This document shows positions 16,927 to 24,417 of a stretch of 64,000 nucleotides of DNA, piece after piece. Origin of the DNA: Streptomyces parvus (GTDB lineage Bacteria; Actinomycetota; Actinomycetes; Streptomycetales; Streptomycetaceae). Made by a program: the position numbers and the translations under genes. The notes beneath the pieces are model-generated. The model had not been told where the DNA came from, did no database searches, and saw nothing but the letters and a program-made list of their open reading frames with translations. Location: assembly GCF_014648875.1 (NCBI RefSeq), contig NZ_BMRY01000005.1:372001-436000 (forward strand). The letters are read 5' to 3'. How positions within the stretch are numbered: position 1 is the first letter of the stretch; each line of letters opens with the position of its first letter.

Positions 16927-16932
16927 TAAGGT
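16927..16932 (+). promoter_or_regulatory. -10 of the HAD hydrolase gene
   Basis: TAAGGT, seven bases before the GTG at 16940 and ten before the ATG at 16943; another leaderless-type layout. Confidence 0.4.
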
Positions 16933-16939
16933 CGGAACG

Positions 16940-17707
16940 GTGATGGAAACGATCGTCCTCGACATCGGCGAAACCCTCGTACGCGACGACCGGCACTGGG
17001 CGTCCTGGGCCGACTGGCTCGGCGTACCACCGCACACGCTCGGTGCGTTGGTGGGCGCGGCCGTCGCCCAGGGCCGCGAGGCCACGGACGCGCTGCGGAT
17101 CCTGCGGCCCGGCATGGACGTCGAGGAGGCCTGCCGCGCACGGGCCGCCGCCGGGCGCGGCGAACACCTCGACGAGTCAGACCTCTACCAGGACGTCCGG
17201 CCCGCGCTGGGTGAACTGCGGGCCGCGGGCGTGCGGGTCGTGGTGGCGGGCGACGGCACGGTCCGGGCCGGGGAGCTGCTGCGGGCGCTGGACCTGCCCG
17301 CCGACCTGGTGGTCACCTCGGACGAGTGGGGCGTACGGAAGCCGGACCCGGAGTTCTTCGCGCGGGTGGCCGAGGCGTCGGGCGCGGCCCCGGAGGCGAC
17401 GCTGTACGTGGGCGACCACCCGGCCGACGACCTGTTCCCGGCCGCCGCGGCGGGGCTGCGGACGGCGCATCTGCGGCGGGGGCCGTACGGGCACTGGTGG
17501 GCGGACCACCCGGATGTGGTGGAGACGGCGGACTTCCGTATCGACGCGTTGACGGAGTTGGTGGCGTTGGTGGGGTCCGGTGGTGCATCCTCCGACCCGG
17601 ACCCGGACCCGGACCCGGACCCGGACCCGGCTTCGGCTTCGGCTTCGGCTTCGGCTTCGGTGGGGGCGAAGGTGGTGCGGCGGGGCGCGTTGCGATCGGT
17701 GCGCTAG
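16940..17707 (+). CDS. HAD-family hydrolase with repeat-bearing C-terminal tail
   Basis: 255 aa from GTG (254 from the adjacent ATG). HAD motifs: VLDIGETLV, where the usual second Asp (DxD) is Gly-Glu; V-TSDEWGVRKPDP (motifs II/III); and YVGDHPADD (motif IV). The first motif DIGET is typical of phosphatase-like members that start DxGxT. The last ~45 residues are low complexity, (DP)x6 then (AS)x5, encoded by hexanucleotide repeats, and are not part of the fold. Substrate unknown. Confidence 0.9.
   Translation: MMETIVLDIGETLVRDDRHWASWADWLGVPPHTLGALVGAAVAQGREATDALRILRPGMDVEEACRARAAAGRGEHLDESDLYQDVRPALGELRAAGVRVVVAGDGTVRAGELLRALDLPADLVVTSDEWGVRKPDPEFFARVAEASGAAPEATLYVGDHPADDLFPAAAAGLRTAHLRRGPYGHWWADHPDVVETADFRIDALTELVALVGSGGASSDPDPDPDPDPDPASASASASASVGAKVVRRGALRSVR
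17594..17629 (+). repeat. Hexanucleotide repeat GACCCG x6
   Basis: Six perfect in-frame copies encode (Asp-Pro)6 in the tail of the HAD hydrolase. A six-base unit keeps the frame when copies are gained or lost. Confidence 0.95.
17630..17659 (+). repeat. Hexanucleotide repeat GCTTCG x5
   Basis: Five perfect in-frame copies directly abut the GACCCG array and encode (Ala-Ser)5. Confidence 0.95.
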
Positions 17708-17740
17708 CTGCCCCCTGGCACCGTTGCCCCCCGGGCGGAG

Positions 17741-18193
17741 CTACGTCTCGGCGGTGGGCTCCAGCGGTGCCGGGCGCTCGAAGAACGTCTCCAGCACGAC
17801 CGTGGCCTGTGTCCCGCTGACCCCGTCAATCGCGTAGATCCGGCGCAGCACGTCCTGCAGTTGCCCGGTGGTCGGCGTCCTGACCTTCACCAGCACCGAC
17901 GCGCTGCCCGCGATGATGTGCGCCTCCACGATCTCGGGGACCGCGGCGAACGCCTCCGCCGAATCGCCCATCCAGGAGACCGAGTCGACCATGACGTACG
18001 CCAGTACGTCATGGCCCGCCGCCGTCGGATCGACCTCGACCGTGGTCCGCCGGATCACTCCGCGTTCGCGCAGCTTGCGCACCCGTTCGTGGGCCGCACC
18101 GGCGGAGAGGCCCACGGACCGGCCCAACGCGGCATAGGACTGGGTGGCGTCCTGCTGGAGCCGGGCCAGCAGGGAACGGTCTATGTGATCCAC
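17741..18193 (-). CDS. Lrp/AsnC-family transcriptional regulator
   Basis: 150 aa from a GTG at 18193 (VDHIDRSLLARLQQDATQSY), the usual Lrp start. A longer frame back to the GTG at 18247 adds residues unlike the family. HTH: LGRSVGLSAGAAHERVRKLR; ligand (RAM) domain: IIAGSASVLVKVRTPTTGQL to the end. Lrp regulators sense amino acids or related metabolites. It is divergent from the SMP-30 gene, which may be its target. Confidence 0.9.
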   Translation of the reverse strand: MDHIDRSLLARLQQDATQSYAALGRSVGLSAGAAHERVRKLRERGVIRRTTVEVDPTAAGHDVLAYVMVDSVSWMGDSAEAFAAVPEIVEAHIIAGSASVLVKVRTPTTGQLQDVLRRIYAIDGVSGTQATVVLETFFERPAPLEPTAET

Positions 18194-18306
18194 AACTCCC
18201 CATTCGGCAGAACCTTGATCGGACCATATCTCATACGGCAGTCTCACCAGCGAGCCGAAGGTGATTCCGGGACTCCGGGATGACGTGCTGGATGGGGAGG
18301 GTCTGC

Positions 18307-19239
18307 ATGACCGGCGAACGTGGCGTGCTGTACGAGATGTTCGACGAGCGGTTCCGCACCGGGCGGTGCATGAACGGTGATGCCGCCCTGGAAGTGCTGT
18401 ACACCGGCTGCCGCTGGGCCGAAGGCCCGCTGTACGTGCCCGCCTGGCGGCAGGTGATCTGGAGCGACATCCCCAACGACCGGATGCTGCGCTGGGACGA
18501 GGAGACCGGCGCGGTCGGTGTCTTCCGGCGGTCCGCCGGACACACCAACGGCAACACCCTCGACCGGCAGGGCCGGTTGATCACCTGCGAACAGGGCAAC
18601 CGGCGGGTGACCCGGACCGAACACGACGGCACGGTCGCGGTACTGGCGGACCGCTGGCAGGGCAAGCGGCTGAACAGTCCGAACGACGCGACGGTCCGGT
18701 CCGACGGCACGCTCTGGTTCTCCGACCCGGACTTCGGGATCACCAGCGACTACGAAGGACACCGCGCGGCGAGCGAGATCGGGGCCAACCACGTCTACCG
18801 CGTCGATCCCACGACGGGCGAGGTGCACCTGGCGGCGGACTGCTTCGCGGCGCCCAACGGGCTGGTGCTCTCGCCGGACGAGCAGAGGCTGTACGTCTCC
18901 GACACCAGGGACAACGTCATCCGCGTCTTCGACGTGCGCGAGGACGGGGAGCTGTCGGACGGCCGGGTCTTCGCGGAGGGCGGGGCCCGGAGCGGGGCGC
19001 GCTTCGACAACATCCGGTTCGACGACGAGGGGCGGCTGTGGGTGGCCGCGATGGGTGACGGGGTGCACTGCTACGACCCGGACGGGACGTTGACCGGGCG
19101 GTTGGTCGTGCCGGAGGCGGTGTCGAACGTGGCGTGGGGCGGGGTGAAGCGGAATCGGTTGTTCATCACGGCTGAGACGAGTCTGTACTCCGTGGTCATG
19201 GGGGTCACGGGCACACACCCGACGGGGGCGCGCCCGTGA
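18307..19239 (+). CDS. SMP-30/gluconolactonase family protein
   Basis: 310 aa. The ATG at 18307 follows GGGGAGG at good spacing; an upstream in-frame ATG at 18280 lacks one. Six-bladed propeller signatures: WAEGPLYVPAWRQVIWSDIP with the metal-binding Glu, SPNDATVRSDGTLWFSDPDFG and LSPDEQRLYVSDTRDN. Family members are metal-dependent sugar lactonases (gluconolactone, xylonolactone and similar), probably cytosolic here because there is no signal peptide. Substrate not deducible. Confidence 0.92.
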   Translation: MTGERGVLYEMFDERFRTGRCMNGDAALEVLYTGCRWAEGPLYVPAWRQVIWSDIPNDRMLRWDEETGAVGVFRRSAGHTNGNTLDRQGRLITCEQGNRRVTRTEHDGTVAVLADRWQGKRLNSPNDATVRSDGTLWFSDPDFGITSDYEGHRAASEIGANHVYRVDPTTGEVHLAADCFAAPNGLVLSPDEQRLYVSDTRDNVIRVFDVREDGELSDGRVFAEGGARSGARFDNIRFDDEGRLWVAAMGDGVHCYDPDGTLTGRLVVPEAVSNVAWGGVKRNRLFITAETSLYSVVMGVTGTHPTGARP

Positions 19240-19244
19240 CCCCC
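19200..19244 (+). terminator. Hairpin overlapping the end of the SMP-30 gene
   Basis: A 13-bp perfect inverted repeat (GGGGGTCACGGGC, 19200-19212, with its complement at 19232-19244) spans the last codons and stop of the gene. Confidence 0.6.
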
Positions 19245-19335
19245 GCCTCCGTGGTGCCCACCCTCGCCCCGGGGGCGCCCACCACCCGTCCGAAGGGCCG
19301 CCACCGCTAACGGACAGGCAGGCCCCGCCCGTACG

Positions 19336-19797
19336 TCAGTCCGCCGCTCCTCTCCACAACGACAGGGCGAACGCGTAGCTGGTGACGGGCAGGATGACGA
19401 TCGGCGGGGCGGGCAGCAGGAGCAGCGCGAGCCCGAGGGCGGCCAGGGAGGCCACCAGGGGCACCCACCCGAAGGCGGTACGCCGCCGGACGAGGTCGGG
19501 GGCATGGCGGACGGCGGCGAGCATCAGCAGGCCGCAGGCGACAGCGAAGAAGGCCATGGCGATGCTCATGCCGTGGGTGACGTCGAGGGTGGTGCGTTCC
19601 AGGCCGAGCAGGGTGAAGGTGGACTCCCGCATCGCCGTGTCGGCTCTGCGCTGCTCGGGGGTCGGGGTGGCCGAGGCCGTCGCGGCGACGAAGGCGAGGT
19701 GGCCGGCCCCGAGGACGACGAATCCGTACGCGCCGATCCTGAAGGGCCGTACGGGATCCGCTCCGGTGGAAGTCCGGGCGGCGATCGCGGTGTTCAT
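19336..19797 (-). CDS. Four-helix membrane protein
   Basis: 153 aa with four predicted membrane helices (GAYGFVVLGAGHLAFVAA, MSIAMAFFAVACGLLMLAA, WVPLVASLAALGLALLLL and VILPVTSYAFALSLW) and a charged loop between the first two. It resembles the LIC_13387-type small membrane protein family, a low-certainty match. Its ATG overlaps the stop of the FAD monooxygenase, with GGAGGAGG in the end of that gene, so the two are co-translated. Confidence 0.75.
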   Translation of the reverse strand: MNTAIAARTSTGADPVRPFRIGAYGFVVLGAGHLAFVAATASATPTPEQRRADTAMRESTFTLLGLERTTLDVTHGMSIAMAFFAVACGLLMLAAVRHAPDLVRRRTAFGWVPLVASLAALGLALLLLPAPPIVILPVTSYAFALSLWRGAAD

Positions 19798-21035
19798 CAG
19801 CGCTCCTCCTCCTTGATGTCGACGGACCGGCTGGAGGCCTGGGGCGAACCGGGTGCCGGTTCCGGGCCGGGCGGGGGCTGCCAGCCGAGGAGCGTGTCCA
19901 GCCCCCGTGCCGTGACTGCCGACGGCGTGGCCCGTACGGCGAAGTTGCGGACGGAGACCGCCAGGGGATGGGAGAGCCGGGCGAGGTCCCCCATGCGCCG
20001 GGAACGGCGGCTGATCAGCGTCGTGCGCCCGAGCCGGGCCTCCGTGTAGGCGGCGAGCGCGGCCGGTACGGCGGTGCCGCCCGCGAGGAGGTGCGCCAGG
20101 ACGACCGCGTCCTCGATGGCCTGGCAGCCGCCCTGACCCAGGTTGGGGGTCATCGCATGGGCGGCGTCACCGAGCAGAGCCACCCGGCCGGAGTGGAACC
20201 GGGGCAGGGGCGCGGCGAGTTCGTAGAAGTCGTGGTGGAGGACGGTCACGGGGTCGGGCTCGCGCCCGTCCGGCCGATCCAGCCGCTCCAGCAGGGCCGG
20301 GATCGGATCGTGCCAGGCACCGAAGCGGCGGACCAGCTCCGCGCGGTGGTCGGCCGGCCGCGTACCGGGGCCGGCGACAGCGGTCGCGTACACATAGACC
20401 CGGCCGTCGGCGAGGGGGACGATCCCGAACCGCTCCCCTCTCCCCCAGGTCTCGGCGGCCGGGAGCGCGGGCAGGCCGGCGCCGGGCAGCACCGCCCGCC
20501 AGCCGGTCTCACCGGCGTAGCGCGGACCGGGGTGCCGGGGAAAGAGCTGCCCCCGGAGCGCGCTGCGCAGTCCGTCGGCCGCCACGACGGCATCGGCCCG
20601 CAGCTCCCCCGCCGACGTACGCACCACCACCGCGCCCTCGGCGGCCTCGTCAACCCCGCCCACCGAGACGCCGAGCCGCAGCGCGCCGGGCGGCAGGGCG
20701 GCGGCGAGGGCGTCGATCAGGAAGCCGCGGTGGACGGCGCGGGCGGGAACCCCGTAGCGGGAGGCCGCGGCGCCGGTCCGGCTCAGCCACGCCCCGTCGG
20801 GGGTACGGAGTCCGAGCGCACCGGCCAGGGGCTCGCCCGCCGACACCGCGGGCCCCAGGCCGATCGACTCCAGGGCACGCAGGGCGTTGGGGGCGAGCAC
20901 GATGCCCGCACCGATCCCCGTGAGGGCGGCGGCCCGTTCGCACACGGTCACCCGCCATCCGCGACGGCTCAGCGCCACCGCGGCGGTCAGGCCGCCGATC
21001 CCGCCCCCGGCCACGACAGCATGACGAACACCCAT
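19797..21035 (-). CDS. FAD-dependent monooxygenase
   Basis: 412 aa. FAD-binding GGGIGGLTAAVALSRRGW near the N-terminus; the DG-type motif ADAVVAADGLRSALR; and GRVALLGDAAHAMTPNLGQG, the second FAD motif of class A flavoprotein hydroxylases (UbiH/salicylate-hydroxylase type). GGAGG precedes the ATG. It uses NAD(P)H and O2 on an aromatic substrate that cannot be inferred. It is divergent from a TetR gene across two palindromes and forms an operon with the following membrane protein. Confidence 0.93.
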   Translation of the reverse strand: MGVRHAVVAGGGIGGLTAAVALSRRGWRVTVCERAAALTGIGAGIVLAPNALRALESIGLGPAVSAGEPLAGALGLRTPDGAWLSRTGAAASRYGVPARAVHRGFLIDALAAALPPGALRLGVSVGGVDEAAEGAVVVRTSAGELRADAVVAADGLRSALRGQLFPRHPGPRYAGETGWRAVLPGAGLPALPAAETWGRGERFGIVPLADGRVYVYATAVAGPGTRPADHRAELVRRFGAWHDPIPALLERLDRPDGREPDPVTVLHHDFYELAAPLPRFHSGRVALLGDAAHAMTPNLGQGGCQAIEDAVVLAHLLAGGTAVPAALAAYTEARLGRTTLISRRSRRMGDLARLSHPLAVSVRNFAVRATPSAVTARGLDTLLGWQPPPGPEPAPGSPQASSRSVDIKEEER

Positions 21036-21059
21036 AAGGATCGCCTCCCCACGCGCACC

Positions 21060-21075
21060 CTCTACATCTGTAGAG
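21060..21075. promoter_or_regulatory. TetR operator 1
   Basis: CTCTACA and TGTAGAG flank a central TC: a perfect inverted repeat close to the monooxygenase start. Confidence 0.7.
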
Positions 21076-21087
21076 GCTCATGGGCCG

Positions 21088-21107
21088 CACTCTACACCTA
21101 TAGAGTG
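21088..21107. promoter_or_regulatory. TetR operator 2, overlapping the TetR -10
   Basis: CACTCTA and TAGAGTG form perfect arms around six bases. It repeats the CTCTACA...TAGAG core of the first operator 30 bp away. TATAGA inside it is a good -10 nine bases from the TetR ATG, so binding would block the regulator's own promoter. Confidence 0.7.
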
Positions 21108-21113
21108 CGAACC

Positions 21114-21704
21114 ATGCCTGCTCCCCTCCCCGACCGCCGGGACCTGATCGCTGACACCGCCATCGCCACGGTGGCCGCCGCAGGTCTGCGCGGCCTGACC
21201 CACCGCGCGGTCGACACGGCGGCCGGGCTGCCCGCCGGCAGTACGTCGTACTACTTCCGCACGCGATCCGCCCTGATCAGCGCCTGCTACCTCCGCCTGG
21301 CCACGCTGACGGTCGCCGACGTGGACCGCTGGGAGGCCCGGCACGGCGTCCCGGACCCGGACTCCGCCGCCGAGTCCCTGGCCGCGCTGCTGCACCACTG
21401 GCTGACCACGGGACGGGACCGCCAACTGGCCCGCTTCGAGCTGAGCCTGGAGGCGACCCGCCGCCCGGAACTCCGCGCCGACCTGGAGACCGCCGGCCGC
21501 GCCGCACGCGCCAGGGCCGCCACTCTGCTGGCGTCGCTGGGTGCCCCCGATCCGGAACAGGCGGCGGACCTGCTCGTCGCCTGGACCGACGGCCTGCTGT
21601 ACGACCGCATCGCCGGCGCCCCGGCCACGAGCCGCCCGGCACCGGACCCGGCCGAACTCGCCGTGGTCGTACGGCGGATGCTCGCCGCCCTGCTCGCCCC
21701 CTGA
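21114..21704 (+). CDS. TetR-family regulator
   Basis: 196 aa. HTH: AIATVAAAGLRGLTHRAVDT, then AGLPAGSTSYYFRTR. The C-terminal half is an Ala/Leu-rich ligand domain. The ATG at 21114 has no Shine-Dalgarno and lies beside its -10. Two CTCTACA-type palindromes separate it from the divergent FAD monooxygenase, the expected target of repression. Confidence 0.93.
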   Translation: MPAPLPDRRDLIADTAIATVAAAGLRGLTHRAVDTAAGLPAGSTSYYFRTRSALISACYLRLATLTVADVDRWEARHGVPDPDSAAESLAALLHHWLTTGRDRQLARFELSLEATRRPELRADLETAGRAARARAATLLASLGAPDPEQAADLLVAWTDGLLYDRIAGAPATSRPAPDPAELAVVVRRMLAALLAP

Positions 21705-21764
21705 GGGTTTCGGGGCCTCGGGCTCGGCACCCCGTTACGTGCCCCGGGCCCACCTGCGCGGTTC

Positions 21765-21790
21765 CGTCCTCAAACGCCGGACGGGCCGGG
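21765..21790. repeat. Dispersed Streptomyces intergenic repeat (CCTCAAACGCCGG type)
   Basis: TCCTCAAACGCCGGACGGGC is a short element scattered between Streptomyces genes. The complementary form GCCGGCGTTTGAGG is present at 35917. It lies between convergent gene ends and may act as a transcription terminator. Confidence 0.5.
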
Positions 21791-21821
21791 GTGGACCGGT
21801 CCAGGTAATCCTGCTGGAGTA

Positions 21822-23306
21822 CTAGCCCCCCAGCACCGCCTGCATCACGCTCTTCGCGATCGGGGCGCCCAGCCGGCCGCCCGAGATGTCCGAGCGGGAG
21901 ATGTCCATGTCCGTCGGGTCGATGAACACCGCGACCGCCACCGAACGCCCGTCGTCCTTCTTGCCGTAGCTGACGAACCAGCCGTACGGGACCTCGTCGC
22001 GGACGTTCACGCCGCGCTGGGCGGTGCCCGTCTTGCCGCCGACCGTGACACCGTCGATCAGGGCGCGCTGGGCACTGCCCTCCTTCGCGGTGTGCTCCAT
22101 CATCTCCTGGACCTTCTTCGCCGTCTCCGGCGAGACGGCCTGGCTCATCTCCATCGGCTCGTTCTTCTCCAGCGTGGAGAGGTCCGGGCCGCGCAGCTCG
22201 TCGACGATGTAGGGCTGCATCAGCTTGCCGTCGTTGGCGAGGGCCGCCGTGACCATCGCCATCTGCATCGGGGTGCTCGTCAGACTGCCCTGCCCCATGC
22301 CGGTGAGGGCCGTGCCGGGCTTGTCGAGCTTCGGCGGGTAGAGGCTCTTCGTGGCGAGCATGTCGCCGAACTCGTCCGCGTACACGTCCTCGTTGAAGCC
22401 GAACTTCTCCGCCGTCTCCCGCATCCGGTCCTCACCCAGCTCAGCGGCGGCGTCGAGGAAGACGTTGTTGCAGGAGTACTGCATGGCGGTCTTCATGGAC
22501 GCCTTGCTGCACACGGCGTCGCCCGCCTCGCTGCCGATCTTGTTGGAGGAGAGCGGCAGCGGGTACGGCGAGACGGCGTCCGTCCGGGCGTCCACGTCGG
22601 TGACCACGCCGTGCTCCAGCGCCGCCGCGGCCGTGAGGATCTTGAAGGTGGAGCCGGGCGGGTACGTCTCGCGCAGCGGGCGGTTGGCCAGCGGCTTGCC
22701 CTTCTTCTTCTCCAGCGCGGTGAACCGTTCGCTCTCCTTGAACGTGATGCCGGCGAAGACCTCGGGGTTGTACGAGGGGGTGGAGACCAGTGACAGCACC
22801 TTTCCGGTGCGCGGGTCCAGGGCGACCACCGCACCCCGGGCGCCCAGGTCCGTCAGCCCCTTGTAGGCGGCCTTCTGCGCCTTGGCGTCGATCGTGGTGA
22901 TCACATCGCCGCCGCGCCGGGGCTGTCCCGTCAGGACGTCCTTGGCGTGCCGGAAGGCGAACCGGTCGTCCTGGCCGCTGAGGATGCTGTCGTAGGTCCG
23001 CTCCAGCAGCGAGGTGCCCCGGGCCTGGGAGGCGTAGCCGGTGACGGGCGCGTACATCGGGCCGTCCTTGTAGGTCCGGCGGAACGCGTAGTCCCGGCTC
23101 TCGGTCTCCTTCGACCCGGTGATCGCCTTGCCGCCGACGATGATGTCGCCGCGCGGCGTGGCGAACCGCTCGAACCGCACCCGGGCGTTCCTCTCGTGCT
23201 GGGCCAGCTCCTGGCGGTCGACGTGCTGGAGCCAGTTCACCCGCAGCAGCAGGCCCAGCACCAGCAGCCCGCAGAAAATGGCTATGTGCCGCAACGGCCT
23301 GTTCAT
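21822..23306 (-). CDS. Class B penicillin-binding protein (PbpA type)
   Basis: 494 aa from the ATG at 23306 (GGGAG upstream); the open frame to 23417 lacks a good start. One N-terminal membrane helix (IAIFCGLLVLGLLLRVNW), a dimerisation domain, then the transpeptidase with STFK (Ser219), SCN (278-280) and KTG (425-427). It cross-links peptidoglycan on the outer membrane face and is the target of beta-lactams. PbpA usually neighbours rodA/ftsW and pknA/B; here it stands alone, so it is probably a paralogue. Confidence 0.93.
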   Translation of the reverse strand: MNRPLRHIAIFCGLLVLGLLLRVNWLQHVDRQELAQHERNARVRFERFATPRGDIIVGGKAITGSKETESRDYAFRRTYKDGPMYAPVTGYASQARGTSLLERTYDSILSGQDDRFAFRHAKDVLTGQPRRGGDVITTIDAKAQKAAYKGLTDLGARGAVVALDPRTGKVLSLVSTPSYNPEVFAGITFKESERFTALEKKKGKPLANRPLRETYPPGSTFKILTAAAALEHGVVTDVDARTDAVSPYPLPLSSNKIGSEAGDAVCSKASMKTAMQYSCNNVFLDAAAELGEDRMRETAEKFGFNEDVYADEFGDMLATKSLYPPKLDKPGTALTGMGQGSLTSTPMQMAMVTAALANDGKLMQPYIVDELRGPDLSTLEKNEPMEMSQAVSPETAKKVQEMMEHTAKEGSAQRALIDGVTVGGKTGTAQRGVNVRDEVPYGWFVSYGKKDDGRSVAVAVFIDPTDMDISRSDISGGRLGAPIAKSVMQAVLGG

Positions 23307-23421
23307 TCCACTCCCCACCCCGGGCGGGCCTCCGGCCCGCGTGTGCGTTCCCCGGTGAGTAAGGATGCCTTGTCGGCACGCCCGGTTGCACCGGCGGCCC
23401 CGGAGGGCCCCTCCCACGAGG

Positions 23422-24267
23422 TCAGAGGTACGCGGCGTACGCGTCCAGGGTCCGCAGCACCTCCGGTTCGTCCGCCGGGGGCAGCTGGAGCACGACCTCC
23501 TCGATGCCCAGCTCCGCGTAGTGGGCGAGCTTCCCGGGGCTCGGCAGGACCGCGTACGGCACCACCTGGAGGCTCTTCGGGTCCCGCCCGGCCTCCTCCC
23601 AGGCCGCCCGCAGTTTCGGCAGGGACTCCGTGAGGCCCCCGCCGCCGATGGGCAGCCAGCCGTCGGCGTACTCCGCGATGTGCGCGAACAGCTTCGGGCC
23701 CGCGCCGCCGCCGATCAGCGTGCGCGGGCCGTTGACCGGGCCGCGCGGCCGCTGGAAGGGCTTCGGGTGCGCCTCGCTCGCCTGCACCGACCCGGACGCG
23801 CCCTCGTACCCGGTCGGCTCGTCCGCCCACAGGGCCCGCATCAGCGCCATCCGGTCCCGGACCCGGTCCCGGCGCGTCGGCCACTCCACCCCGTGGTCTG
23901 CGGCCTCCTCGACGTTCCAGCCGTAACCGACGCCGAGCGTGAACCGGCCGCCGGAGAGGTGGTCCAGGGTGGCCGCCTGCTTGGCCAGGTCGATCGGGTC
24001 GTGCTGGGCGACCAGCGTGATGCCGGTCCCCAGGGTCAGGCGCTCGGTGACGGCGGCGGCCTGGCCGAGGGCGACGAACGGGTCCAGCGTCCGGCCGTAC
24101 TCGCGGGGCAGCTCACCGCCCATCGGGTACGGCGTACGGCGGCTCACCGGGATGTGCGTGTGCTCGGGCAGATACAGCCCGCCGAACCCCCGCCGCTCCA
24201 GCTCGCGGGCGAGCCGGACCGGGGTCACCGTCTCGTCGGTGAGGAAGATCGTGGTGGAAATCCGCAT
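23422..24267 (-). CDS. LLM-class F420-dependent oxidoreductase
   Basis: 281 aa. Luciferase-like barrel with LYLPEHTHIPVSRRTPYP, LGTGITLVAQHDPI, LDHLSGGRFTLGVGYGWN and IGGGGLTESLP; the LGVGYGWN and HDPI signatures suit the TIGR03619-like F420 group. GGAGGTGG begins three bases inside an upstream ATG (24282), so the ATG at 24267 is the better start. Substrate unknown. Confidence 0.9.
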   Translation of the reverse strand: MRISTTIFLTDETVTPVRLARELERRGFGGLYLPEHTHIPVSRRTPYPMGGELPREYGRTLDPFVALGQAAAVTERLTLGTGITLVAQHDPIDLAKQAATLDHLSGGRFTLGVGYGWNVEEAADHGVEWPTRRDRVRDRMALMRALWADEPTGYEGASGSVQASEAHPKPFQRPRGPVNGPRTLIGGGAGPKLFAHIAEYADGWLPIGGGGLTESLPKLRAAWEEAGRDPKSLQVVPYAVLPSPGKLAHYAELGIEEVVLQLPPADEPEVLRTLDAYAAYL

Positions 24268-24377
24268 CGAAGCCACCTCCATGGTTGTTGTCGTTCCCTA
24301 CGTCGTCCTTCTGTACGTCGTCCGTGCGAAGCGCCAACGTAAGCCGTATGTCGGCGAAATCCGAGAGCGTGACCGCC

Positions 24378-24417
24378 ATGAACTCCGCCATGAACTCCGC
24401 CGTGAACTCCGCCGTGA
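24378..24417 (+). repeat. 12-bp tandem repeat generating alternative start codons
   Basis: Copies of (A/G)TGAACTCCGCC start at 24378, 24390 and 24402, with a fourth partial copy at 24414. Each copy begins with an ATG or GTG in the frame of the Tat signal peptide. Confidence 0.85.
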
